A DNA stretch of 64,000 nucleotides from Syngnathus acus (GCF_901709675.1 NC_051105.1:6811104-6875103); one strand, 5' to 3'. Positions 26,500 through 37,356 are shown, counted from the stretch's first letter. Notes: a model not told the origin generated them from the sequence alone. Program-made: numbers and translations.

Positions 26500-29400
26500 T
26501 ATGTGTGGAGTTATTTTTCTGGTGGAATTTCACAGTGGTCAGTGTGTGAAATCCACAGCAAATAAGTCATTTCAACAAAAAGACATCATTTGCATACAAG
26601 AGATAGCAAATTGGGCGAAGCAACTGTTCAGTTGTATTTAACTTCACTCATAACACTAAGTAGCATTATTATGAAATATAACTACAATTTCTTTTACAAA
26701 AAATTGTCAAGTTTCACGGACAAAGTTGGACCATTCAAAAAGTATTTTCGCCAAAATCATAATTATTGACATATTGCCCCCAGCGCAAAGTTGTCAGTGA
26801 TGTCATCCTTCTTCTCGAGCCAGTGCAGCATGAATTAAATTAAAATTAGTTGAAGGTCAAACAACGACATACTATATGGACGCCTTGAGCTCATCACTCA
26901 ACATTTTGCTTCTTTGCAGAAGTTGATTGAAGGTCGCGTGCGATCGATACGTAATCTCGTACCTGACTGGAATTGTGGGCGAAGAAGCTTGACGGCAAGG
27001 ATTCCCGTGTCTCGCGCAGAAGACGAATCCCTGCTGTCGATGAGAATCACTGGCGACACGCTTCAAACTCGCGCTCAATAATGCAGCAACGCGTCTGTGA
27101 GGCAAATCACAGACCGTTCAATTATTGATGCTTAAATCTGCTTTTTTTTTCCCCCACAAACGTCATATGCCACCGGCTGTAAGCTTGCTGCGTCATTACA
27201 TATTTGTATGTTACATTTGTGAATATTTAAACTAGCATCCCCAAGTGAGCGATTGCGGGGCAAATGTATGTTCTGAAAGCACACGCCTTGTGTCGCTGAC
27301 AGGAAAAACGGCTGTCAGCGCCTACACAAACGTGTTCCATCTCCTGTTACTGCTTCATTTCTTCCTCTATGCAGCTGGTTGACGTGCATGCAAATGTCAG
27401 CAGCCCAAGCAAGTCGCCGGTACATGCGACAAACTTGTATCTTGGAGTTACCGGGGAGGGAGCGAAAGAGAGAAAAACTTCCTGCTCCTCAGCTGCCATG
27501 GCAACCATATCCACAGGTACTTTGCGCACACAACCAGCACTCTTATTTTGCCCATAGCTCAATATTGTGCAATAAAGACATCATTCTAACAAAGATGGGA
27601 ATGAGGTGCAAATACTACAGAAAAACTCCTAGCTTACTAGAAGAAAATTTACAGGAATACAGCTTGAAGTAAAAAAAAAGAAATATCTATATATATAATC
27701 AAAAGTAACATTGAGCGGAAAATAAAATGTCAAGTGTCCATAGTTGCTTATAGCCTGTTCTAGGTTTAGTTTAGCTTTGTTTATCTTAGCTTGGATTGGC
27801 TTCATTCATTTTATCTTAGTCTGGGATAGCATATTGTTAGACTTTTTCAAGCAATAAGAGATCCTAGATTTTTTCTCTTCAGTCTTTGTGCTCATGTTAA
27901 TTGACTTGATTGGCTTCCAATGATGAATTCCTGCCTGTGGTTGCTGTCATTTTTCTTTGACTGCAAACGAATGGGAGGCCTCCAACCTGCACGACGGGCC
28001 AAGAGCTGCTTGCGAGTACGGCCGTCCGTCCCTCTTGAAGTAGCTTGTGGTGCTTAGCTCCGTCTGACACGCTGCACACACAAAGTCCTGCGGGTGCCAC
28101 ATTTCACCTACAGCCGCCAGCATCTAAGCAAGACAGGAACCAGTTTTTATGTGCGTAGAAAATGTTTAGTAGCAAGATCAAGAGCAATAATCCAGTACCT
28201 TCCCCACAATCACTTTGTTGTAGGCGCCACAGAGGCCCTTGGCTGTGTTGTGGACTCCAAGTCAGGATTTTCCATATGTCTCCTTTAAAGGGGAAAATGT
28301 GGAATTTCTAAAACGTGGCAATTTTGGTCATGTTGAAAATCCGCCTCAATGTGAATTGAATGAGCTGAATGATGTGATTTTCAAATGGGAACGATGTAAA
28401 GGTGAAATGTTGAATGCGCCATTAAGAATGAAAAAAAAAAGGAAGCACCCCTTCACCTTCAAATAATAATACAAATAAAATATTTGTAATATTGTAGGAA
28501 GAATGTTACTGCTTTCGACGATACAGCGGTCGACTGGTTGGCACGTTCCTTTCACAGTGCCGAGGTTGCGGATTCCATTATATATAATGAAAGACACTTA
28601 GCAGGGAAAGAAAAATATTTACAAAGGGGTAGTTGAAAATACCCAGTAGATTTGAGTGTAGATCTGGATACAGTTGCATAACTGGAAATGTAGGTTTCCT
28701 GTTTTTAGTCAACCTGGAAGTTGCCTGCTAACGTCACACCTCACAAATGTTTGTTTCACAGTTTGGGCCTTGGCGAAAGTCTGTGAAAGTCAGCTCCAAA
28801 AAGCTTCTCTCCCACAAAGAGCACGCTCACTTTAAGTAGGTGCCTTCTTCCGTCACACGCGGCGCCACTAATGTCAGCCGATGGATGGACGGACAGACGG
28901 ATGGATTTGGTGTCACGTCTCAGTGCGTGTCACTTAATGGAGTCCCTGAGTAATGAGTTTTACCTTAAAAAGTTTCCCTTCTAGATCCTGCACACACAAA
29001 GAGCTGCCACACCAAGTTTGACAAGAGACACGCTAAAAGTTTGCTAATGACTCTCTCTACTTGGCGCGATTATATTATGTATGATATTACTCGAATGACT
29101 CAGTCAGAGTGCCTTTACTGGAAAGGAATGTGCCTCAGGCCAGAGACAAGTATTGATTCTTCATGAGTTGTACCACCTCACTCACTTTCATAACTTTATT
29201 TTTGTTAAATCCTTATCATTTATATTTTATTGTATACTCCCAAAAAATAGTCACATGGACAAAATTTTTGGTACCACTTTGTTAATCAAATCTGGAGCTG
29301 ACAAAAGTATGATAAAGGACAATTAGTTAAAAAATAATCAATGCAAATTAATATTGTATTTTAATTTGTGTTAAACAGAATTATTAACTTTAAAATACAA

Positions 29401-30079
29401 CAAAATAACATCAAACAATAAAAAGCAATTATAGTAAAATGACAGTAAACGAATAAACCACATGGTCATTCATTACCAAAAAAAGCCTTACTATACATGG
29501 TCATTTTATTTATTTATTTATTTTTACAGAGAAAAGCCTTACTATACAGGTTCATTCAACAAAAAAGCCTTAGTCTTTTTTTTTTTTTTTTTTTTTTTTA
29601 CAAAAAATATCCTTACTCATCAAAAAAAAAAAAGTTTTATTATTTATTCTTAAATTGAGTTACTTTGTTTCATGAATTTTACTTTCGAAACTCAACATTT
29701 AGTTTCAAAGTTTTTTTATTTTTTATCTCGTGCCAAACAATATATGATGCCACTCGTGTTTCATTCGGTCCCTCAGGACGTGATGTTCTCTGAAATAACA
29801 CTGTGTTGTGCCCTCTTACATCAAGAATATGAATTATAAATCAGTTGCAGCCAAAATCTCTTCTTGCGATCCCCGAAAAACAAACACTCCATTGAACTTA
29901 TGTGTGCAGTTGACCTACGCTATGAAACCAGACTGAGTATCACCAAATTCACATGAGGACTGTGGCAACTACGACAAGTCATCATATATGCAGTGAACTA
30001 ATGAAAAGAGGCTGTTTGAAGTAGCGCCACCTCCCAGGAGGCGAGACTTACTGCGTCTTTCCTCTCTTTGCTCGCTCTG
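26500..30079. other. Intergenic region downstream of rpe
   Basis: No gene is seen. The content includes a SINE-like fragment at about 28505-28575, short GGAT/GGAC runs near 28880-28905, a tandem motif AAAAGCCTTACTATAC at 29482, 29533 and (partial) about 29563, and a 20-bp poly-T at about 29577-29599. Open frames are short and unrecognisable. Confidence 0.5.
28505..28575 (+). repeat. Fragment of a common fish tRNA-like/SINE-like repeat
   Basis: The phrase GCGGTCGACTGGTTGGCACG, then TTTCACAGTGCCGAGG and GCGGATTCC, has the spacing of a degenerate pol III A box and B box. It resembles a widespread fish repeat that usually reads CGACTGGTTAGCAC then TCACAGTTCTGAGG. Only about 70 bp are recognisable, so family assignment is tentative. 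Confidence 0.4.
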
Positions 30080-30183
30080 CTAGTGATGTGCATTCCAGTT
30101 CTTTTAAGTGAACTGAATCTTTAGAATCAGTTCACTCAAAAGATTTGTTCAAACGAATTGAGAACTGGAATGCACATCACTAG
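30080..30183. mobile_element. 104-bp palindromic MITE
   Basis: There are perfect 23-bp terminal inverted repeats, 30080-30102 and 30161-30183, starting CTAGTGATGTGCATTCC. Inside is a second palindrome, GTGAACTGA near 30109 paired with TCAGTTCAC near 30127. No coding capacity. The flanking CTAG could be a target duplication or part of the repeat. A related GTTCACTCA-rich palindromic stretch lies at 33763-33823. Confidence 0.75.
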
Positions 30184-30427
30184 TACAAAAGAGTGCAGAC
30201 GGCTAAGGATTGCCAGGTCGAAATAGCCGACTGGTTAGTGACACGGGTTCTTGCTCAGTAAGAACTTGGTTCGATCCCAAGTGGGAGCACATCCCTACTT
30301 GTGCTTTTAGAACTGGAACCTCGCTTTGATTGTGTACGAACCAAGTTCTTACCGAGCAAGAAGCCGTGTCATTAACCAGTCAGCTAGTTCAACCTGGCAA
30401 CCCTTGACCGTCTGCATTCTTTTGTAC
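30183..30427. repeat. Large inverted repeat built from two tRNA-like sequences
   Basis: Two arms of exactly 91 bp, 30183-30273 and 30337-30427, are inverted copies (about 88% identical by eye) separated by a 63-bp spacer. The left arm holds a tRNA-like core: A box TAGCCGACTGG at 30224-30234, B box GGTTCGATCCC at 30268-30278, and between them an anticodon-like hairpin (TTCTT, loop GCTCAGT, AAGAA). The right arm is the mirror of this with a degraded B box. It could be two SINE heads inserted head-to-head or the long ends of a foldback element. Confidence 0.8.
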
Positions 30428-32190
30428 TTTTTGTACACCTGCGTGAAAAGTTTTAGCTCCTGCAGAACGTGAAAATGAACAAAATCTTCTCACGTAGGTG
30501 TGTTTAACGAGGGAATCTTGGAAAACATGTTGGAATGCGGCCCCGAGGACTAGAGCTTGACACCTGTGACCTTTGACCATGATATTTCCCTAATAAAGTG
30601 GCCTGTTATTAGGTACACTTGAAAATGGCGGTGTACCTAATGGAGTGTCCGTGTGATTCCCTCGTTAAGCGCACCTGCGTGAAAAGTTTTAGCTCCTGCA
30701 GAACGTGAAAGGAGCTAAAACTTTTCACGCAGGTGTGTTTAACGAGGGTAACTTGGAAAACATGTTGGAACGCGGCCCCGAGGACTAGAGCTTGACACCT
30801 GTGACCTTTGACCATGATATTTCCCTAATAAAGTGGCCTGTTATTAGGTACACTTGAAAATGGCGGTGTACCTAATGGAGTGTCCGTGTGATTCCCTCGT
30901 TAAGCGCACCTGCGTGAAAAGTTTTAGCTCCTGCAGAACGTGAAAGGAGCTAAAACTTTTCACGCAGGTGTGTTTAACGAGGGTAACTTGGAAAACATGT
31001 TGGAACGCGGCCCCGAGGACTAGAGCTTGACACCTGTGACCTTTGACCAGGATATTTCCCTAATAAAGTGGCCTGTTATTAGGTACACTTGAAAATGGCG
31101 GTGTACCTAATGGAGTGTCCGTGTGATTCCCTCGTTAAGCGCACCTGCGTGAAAAGTTTTAGCTCCTGCAGAACGTGAAAGGAGCTAAAACTTTTCACGC
31201 AGGTGTGTTTAACGAGGGTAACTTGGAAAACATGTTGGAACGCGGCCCCGAGGACTAGAGCTTGACACCTGTGACCTTTGACCAGGATATTTCCCTAATA
31301 AAGTGGCCTGTTATTAGGTACACTTGAAAATGGCGGTGTACCTAATGGAGTGTCCGTGTGATTCCCTCGTTAAGCGCACCTGCGTGAAAAGTTTTAGCTC
31401 CTGCAGAACGTGAAAGGAGCTAAAACTTTTCACGCAGGTGTGTTTAACGAGGGTAACTTGAAAAACATGTTGGAACGCGGCCCCGAGGACTAGAGCTTGA
31501 CACCTGTGACCTTTGACCATGATATTTCCCTAATAAAGTGGCCTGTTATTAGGTACACTTGAAAATGGCGGTGTACCTAATGGAGTGTCCGTGTGATTCC
31601 CTCGTTAAGCGCACCTGCGTGAAAAGTTTTAGCTCCTGCAGAACGTGAAAGGAGCTAAAACTTTTCACGCAGGTGTGTTTAACGAGGGTAACTTGAAAAA
31701 CATGTTGGAACGCGGCCCCGAGGACTAGAGCTTGACACCTGTGACCTTTGACCATGATATTTCCCTAATAAAGTGGCCTGTTATTAGGTACACTTGAAAA
31801 TGGCGGTGTACCTAATGGAGTGTCCGTATGATTCCCTCGTTAAGCGCACCTGCGTGAAAAGTTTTAGCTCCTGCAGAACGTGAAAGGAGCTAAAACTTTT
31901 CACGCAGGTGTGTTTAACGAGGTTAACTTGGAAAACATGTTGGAACGCGGCCCCGAGGACTAGAGCTTGACACCTGTGACCTTTGACCATGATATTTCCC
32001 TAATAAAGTGGCCTGTTATTAGGTACACTTGAAAATGGCGGTGTACCTAATGGAGTGTCCGTGTGATTCCCTCGTTAAGCGCACCTGCGTGAAAAGTTTT
32101 AGCTCCTGCAGAACGTGAAAGGAGCTAAAACTTTTCACGCAGGTGCGCTTAACGAGGGTCACTTGGAAAACATGTTGGAACGCAGCCCTT
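30428..32190 (+). repeat. 235-bp satellite array, about 7.5 units, hairpin in each unit
   Basis: The block GCCTGTTATTAGGTACAC begins at 30601, 30836, 31071, 31306, 31541, 31776 and 32011, so the period is exactly 235 bp seven times over. A diverged part-unit precedes it (30428-30600). Units are almost identical. Each holds a hairpin with 38-nt arms and a 14-nt loop (first full unit: 30659-30696 and 30711-30748) and a second palindrome, ATTAGGTACAC with GTGTACCTAAT. Each full spacing also has a DR1-like site TGACCTTTGACCA and an AATAAA (first at 30592-30597). The repeated 68-codon open frames on the minus strand are a by-product of the periodicity. The TATTAGGTACAC ends suggest an origin from a non-autonomous DNA transposon. 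Confidence 0.95.
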
Positions 32191-32219
32191 CGAGGACTGG
32201 AGGTCGGCACCCCTGGTTT

Positions 32220-32530
32220 AAGTGAAAAGTGCCACACCCGCCCTCACCCCCACTTTCTGATTGGCTGTTTGATCTGTGACGTCACTTGGACACTCCATTA
32301 GGTACACCGCCATTTTCACGTGTACCTAATAACAGGCCAGTTCATTAGGGAAAAATCATGCCCAAAGCTTAACTGAAAGTGAAAAGTGCCACACCCGCCC
32401 TCACCCCCACTTTCTGATTGGCTGTTTGATCTGTGACGTCACTCGGACACTCCATTCGGTACACCATCATTTTCAGGTGTTCCTAATAACAGGCCACTTT
32501 ATTAGGGAAAAATCATAGTCAAATCTTAAC
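32220..32530 (+). repeat. 157-bp tandem duplication containing inverted satellite pieces
   Basis: AGTGAAAAGTGCCACACCCG starts at 32221 and again at 32378, so the period is 157 bp. Each copy continues through CTGATTGGCTGTTTGATCTG to a segment (about 32289-32336 and 32446-32492) that is the reverse complement of the first 47 bp of the 235-bp satellite unit. The second copy is more diverged, and a third begins near 32528 and breaks off. Confidence 0.85.
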
Positions 32531-32591
32531 TGAAAGTGAAGCCCTAAACCTAATCCGGTGTTGCAAATTTTCCCATGATAAAATATTTTTT

Positions 32592-32662
32592 GACCCTACC
32601 AGGATTTGAACTCTGGTCGATGGGGTGACAGTCCAGAGCACAAACCACTAGACTATGGTACC
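32592..32662 (-). pseudogene. Degenerate tRNA-like sequence (Asp-like anticodon GTC)
   Basis: Read on the minus strand, it has A box TAGTCTAGTGG, an anticodon loop CTGTCAC (GTC, aspartate) and B box AGTTCAAATCC at normal spacing. The acceptor arm has several mismatches and the T stem pairs poorly (A-G and A-C mismatches), so it is not a working tRNA. It is either a tRNA pseudogene or the head of a tRNA-derived SINE. Confidence 0.55.
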
Positions 32663-33403
32663 CTTGTTAGACACTCACCTTATTCCGACATTGAAGTTTT
32701 AATTTTGTATTTGTTGGCGTAGATGGTGTTATTATACCGAATGTGTTTGTGGTTGAATAAAAGGTTGAAAAAAAATCCGTTATGCCGACATTTGTTATTT
32801 TGGGGGACACCAACTCATATAACAACGTAAAACACATACATATTGTCATATAAAGCAGTTAACCAAATGTCAGATTTTTATGTTTTAATTGGCGAATATA
32901 AAAACAAGGAATAAAACACCAGACAAGTTTTAACATAAATGTTTATTAAAATAGTAATAATAATGAATAATAATAAAAGTAAATTTCAAACCAGCAATCT
33001 AATGTGAAATTGCAGTAGATATATTGAATAACAATATTCAGGCGTATATATGCATACACGCTATTTAAAAACTACTACAAGTGTTATAAAATAAAGATTA
33101 CCCAAAGAGAAGCATAATCTCCCCGTTTTTGCATAACGGCGCATCCCTTCATGCAATAAAGCTAGCCGTTAGCTTGGAGAAAACGTGCATAAAAGAAGTG
33201 ATGTTTCAGTGAGTGGTTCTTTCTTTCCTTGGCAAATCGTAAATCGACCTTCTGGTTTACATAGTTCACGCCAGGAGGGAGACGCAACACGTTCACTGAC
33301 TGATCCGTTGATGCACGGGAAGGAAGGCAGTTCACCCATTGACTCGTTCGCGAACGGGAAAGTCAGGATTCGTTCCCTCCGCGATGAAGTGGAAATGCAA
33401 ATC
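32663..33403. other. Intergenic, AT-rich, no gene seen
   Basis: Low-complexity AT sequence with an ATA/AAT cluster at about 32945-32985. From about 33200 onward come degenerate relatives of the following minisatellite (ACTGACTGATCCGTTGATG, CATTGACTCGTTCGCGAACG). Confidence 0.4.
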
Positions 33404-33595
33404 ACTCACTGACTCGTTCACTCACTGACTCGTTCACTCACTGACTCGTTCACTCACTGACTCGTTCACTCACTGACTCGTTCACTCACTGACTCGTTCA
33501 CTCACTGACTCGTTCACTCACTGACTCGTTCACTCACTGACTCGGTCACTCACTGACTCGGTCACTCACTGACTCGGTCACTCACAGATCCGTTC
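33404..33595 (+). repeat. 16-bp minisatellite, 11 exact-length copies plus one degenerate
   Basis: The unit ACTCACTGACTCGTTC repeats with no length change from 33404. GACTCG recurs at 33411 and then every 16 bp to 33571, 11 times. The last three units carry GGTC instead of GTTC, and a twelfth (33580-33595) is degenerate. The array sits in a wider block with GTTCGTGAACGGGAA motifs on both sides. Confidence 0.95.
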
Positions 33596-33762
33596 TGTTG
33601 GTGAACGGGAAATGCAATTCACGACTCGTTCGTGAACGGGAAGTTACGTCAGTTATTCTTCGTTTTGTTTTACGGCGAGGTGGCACCAGCTTCAATGCGC
33701 ATTACCGACACCTACTGGTTGAAGTCATATGAACTGAAAAAAGAACACATCACTATAGGAAG

Positions 33763-33823
33763 TTATTCGTTCACTCATTCACTGAAAAGATTCGTTCCTT
33801 TGAACGAATCGTTCACTCATGAG
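33763..33823. repeat. Palindromic GTTCACTCA-type repeat
   Basis: A short hairpin, ATTCGTTC-CTTT-GAACGAAT, sits at about 33790-33809, flanked on both sides by GTTCACTCA motifs. This resembles the core of the MITE at 30080-30183 and the consensus of the nearby 16-bp minisatellite, so the three may share an ancestor. Confidence 0.5.
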
Positions 33824-36800
33824 CCAACACTACGCTCTGCCACTTTTTTTTTTTTTTGCATCTATCCCCCCTTGCATTCATTCCCTTTCACCCTCCTTCA
33901 TTCAATTCGAGCATTATATTAAATATCTCTCCGCCTGCCTCCTCCTTCCCTCCTTCAGCACAAAAAGAACATTAGGCGCATCTTTGCCTCCGCTTTCTCC
34001 GTCATAATTACTTGGCCTCCCATAGGAGATGATGAGCTCGCTGCCGCCGTTGTTGTTGCCGCTCTCGCTTGTGATTGAGTGTGCATGAGCATATTAGCAA
34101 TCAAAATAGCACATGTTTAAAATTCATAACAAAATACTCCCTTGTTTTTCCCCGCGGCGGTGTGCTGTGTAAACGATGATGTTCATTCCTATGAATCACA
34201 TAAGCGGCATTCAAACTTTATGAAACTGTAAATTGTTGTATGTATAAATAGTCATGAAACTTCTCAAGCTGGTACTGAACTACACTTGACAACATTTCTT
34301 TATAATAAGCCTGACTGTTATGGATTTTTCTTTAAACGCTAATACTGATTACGATATTTGATAGAAAAAATTCTGATAACCGATTAATAGAGCAATTATT
34401 TTATTTTTTTAATATACATAACAAATAAAATAACTTGTATTTGTTATCTGGAAGTTTACGTCAATAAAGATATGAATTACATGTAAAAGATTGGACTCCT
34501 TTACAATATTTTGACCTTTAATATATTTTACTTTATATCAGAGAGAAAAATTGGCCATAATCGTTTCTTTTGGGCTGATTATTGATTGGATGTCATCATC
34601 TGCTTAAAATGGAAAACAAATCACCAGAATTTTGCCAATTTTAAAAGAGCTAATATTGACCAATCAAAATCGGTCAACCAACCGATTAAAAAGCATTATC
34701 TTTGTCATTTCTCAAATAATCATGGAGGCATCAACGTTATAATACAAACGCCTGCAGAAACAAAAAGTTAAAGGTTGCTAAACGAGTACAATTAAATGTT
34801 ACTTCAAATGAAAGTGATAACATTTCCATTGCTAACTAAAACAGCACTCCCGAGGTTCGTAAATATTCATCTTTCTATTGCCTCCAATAATGACAAAAAT
34901 AGACACTTTAATTAGTTTGCTAACCAAAACAGCATCATCCTTGGATCAATGCCTCATATCGCGATTGGTTGCCAGATGCTTCAATCGGCCATGATGCAAG
35001 TGCACCGTAATGGCAAAACCTCAATCAAATGAATGAAAAGTGATTCCTGACGCCCACACGCAACATTCATCTTCAGCTTCTTTTCTCTGCTTATTTATCA
35101 AGTGACGAGGGTAAAGACAGAAAAAACAGGCCTCGTCTAAATAAATTACGCACCTCTCTCTGAGGTAATTCTGTCTAATAGCTGGTACAGACTCGAGTGC
35201 GTTCTCAAGGCAAAAAGAACAATCAAAGCTTGAAAGTTAATTAGCTCTACAGCTTAATCGTAAGACTTTTGGGAACAGGGGGGGGGGGTGTAGCGGAGAC
35301 TAACCTTCGCAGGTTAATCCCTCTTTGACACACTAACAAAATTTTGTCATATCAATTATGAATGTGGCGAGGGTATTTCTGTCTGTTGGTAAATGTTGCA
35401 TGTTTGTGCATGTTTTGAATGCATAATACATGCTGCGGGACCATTGATGTTTTTGTTATTTGAATGTCAGATGCGGCGAGGCTCTGACAATTACGCGCTC
35501 AACTGGGGATCAGACTGAAAGTAAACATTTTGGACATTTTCAAACTAAGTTTGAGGTTGCGAATGGACAAATGTGTGGAGGACGTGATGCGGGAGATTTT
35601 GTTGATGCAATAAGTGGAGATGCAGACAGTGGCTTGACCTCGGCAGAAGAAGACGCTTTGGTCGTCCTGATAGGAAAATGGCAGACGTTGCTATTATGTT
35701 GGATCACGCTATAACTACAAGTTCAAAATAAGGTTTGAATGTTTAAATATATGATATCAAAGTCACCGTACCAGAACAAAGTTGCAATTTATGTGGGGAA
35801 AAAAAAGGCTAACTTACAGGATGTTTGTCAAATACCTTGTGACATTTGAAGCTTCCCTTTTTCAAAGGTGTTGTGTTTGCTTTTCTAGCAAATGGATTTG
35901 TGAGCAACCTTCGTGCCGTCTCTGAAAAACGAGAGCCTGTATGTGTAAATCGTTACATCTTTTGTTTCCAGACCGATAACGTGCAAACTATTCCCAGCGA
36001 CGTTCACCATTGTGATTCTATTGATCCCCTTCGGGCGCTGGCGAGCCTGTCGACGCTGATGTTGCGTCAATAGTCAATTTTGCCTCTTTTGAGCGCTTCG
36101 TTTGAGAAAGCGAGCCACTGATGCTCCCGTGAACACATAACTTGGACTGAACAGAATTTCTTCATCGCATTGACTCACACTTGCATCACGATGTGACTCA
36201 TAGCTCTGACAAAGCGCCGTGCTTTCTTACAGGGCGTCAAAGCTTGCAGAACACATCACTTTCTGTAATGTTCGTCCAAAATGGAAATTTTTAGACAACT
36301 TCAATGCAAACCAATGCTTGACAGGTACTTATTTGAGAAGAGGCGCAAGGTGATTGAGGCATTTTTATACAATAGTGCAGATGGTGGCTATAGTTATGGT
36401 CACTATTACAAACTGAATCACTCTCTTTGAGTCTGCTTAAGACACCAGGGGAGAAAAGTGGGACAAAAAAGACAAAGAAAGTGCTCAAAGGGAAAATGTT
36501 TTTTGCTTCCCATCCTAGGGTTGCAAGCTGGCGCCAGCTCACAGTACAACAAGCCTTAAATGTGCCCGCTAGCTCGAAATGTGCAGCTTCCTTTCAATCC
36601 AGAGATTTTTGTCAGGAGCTGCGCCAAATCTCCAGCAGAGTCTCAACCCTACACCGGAACAGCCGTGCTCTGATATAGAGAAATATATACGTATGATTGA
36701 TGTTCCCGCGTGTGCTACTTTCCCTTCCTGCCACTGAGATGTATGAACAGGTGGCGCACGTTTGCTCTGGGCTTCAGTTCTTCAGTATGAGCTATTCTGG

Positions 36801-37334
36801 AAAAAAAATAAAAACATATATATACATATATATATTGTTCGTGTGTCCTGAACAATTAAGAGATTATTTACCTTGCAAACATTTTCTTTCTCCCTGTGTG
36901 CAACTCAAACTCAACTCTGGTGTCATTTCAGGGTCCAAAGGTCATCATCCACAAAGATATGACAAAGGTGTGAATGCAACACACTAAGCCTGCAGAGCTT
37001 TTAATTACTCAGATCTTTAACAGTTAATTTAATAACATTTTAATATTTCACATTATTTATTGGCCATTTAAATAACCTTACTTCAGGAAAAAGTCAATGT
37101 TATTTTATCATGGTTTCATTTTCAATCCCTCTATACTTGTACTGTACTGAATCTATTACTGTTTATATTCTAATTTTACAGATTTCATTTTTATTAAAAT
37201 AAAAATAAATTTCAAATTATTTCCATAAATATTTGGATTTTAAATACAATTTTAAACTCCTCATTTATACACAGCATACCACTTGTGAGGGGGAAAAAAA
37301 ATAGATTTTTGTTTTGTACTTGCAAGAAATCAAT
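33824..37334. other. Intergenic region between convergent rpe and igsf3
   Basis: No gene is seen. It contains poly-T near 33844-33858, a G run near 35278-35288, AT-rich stretches at 34330-34700 with ACCGATTAA motifs reminiscent of the dispersed AT repeat, and a TATATA run near 36817-36836. Short open frames (for example 35460-35714) match no family I know. Confidence 0.45.
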
Positions 37335-37350
37335 CGTCTCTGTAAGTATT

Positions 37351-37356
37351 TTTATT
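37351..37356 (-). promoter_or_regulatory. igsf3: Candidate igsf3 polyadenylation signal (AATAAA)
   Basis: The plus strand reads TTTATT here, giving GCAATAAAAATAC on the minus strand. It is the first canonical hexamer I see downstream of the igsf3 stop codon. Sequence after the expected cleavage (TTGTACAAAAC and T/G-rich stretches, minus strand) is only moderately typical. Confidence 0.45.

Noticed and set aside
30428-32190. A CRISPR-like array of regular repeats and spacers
   Set aside because: The whole 235-bp unit is repeated, with no unique spacers, and the genome is a vertebrate.
30609-32237. A 68-codon minus-strand open frame repeated in five or more satellite units (starting MVKGHRCQAL)
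   Set aside because: It repeats only because the DNA repeats. It runs through the hairpin, loses its start codon in two units through a single base change, and has no family features. No coding selection is evident.
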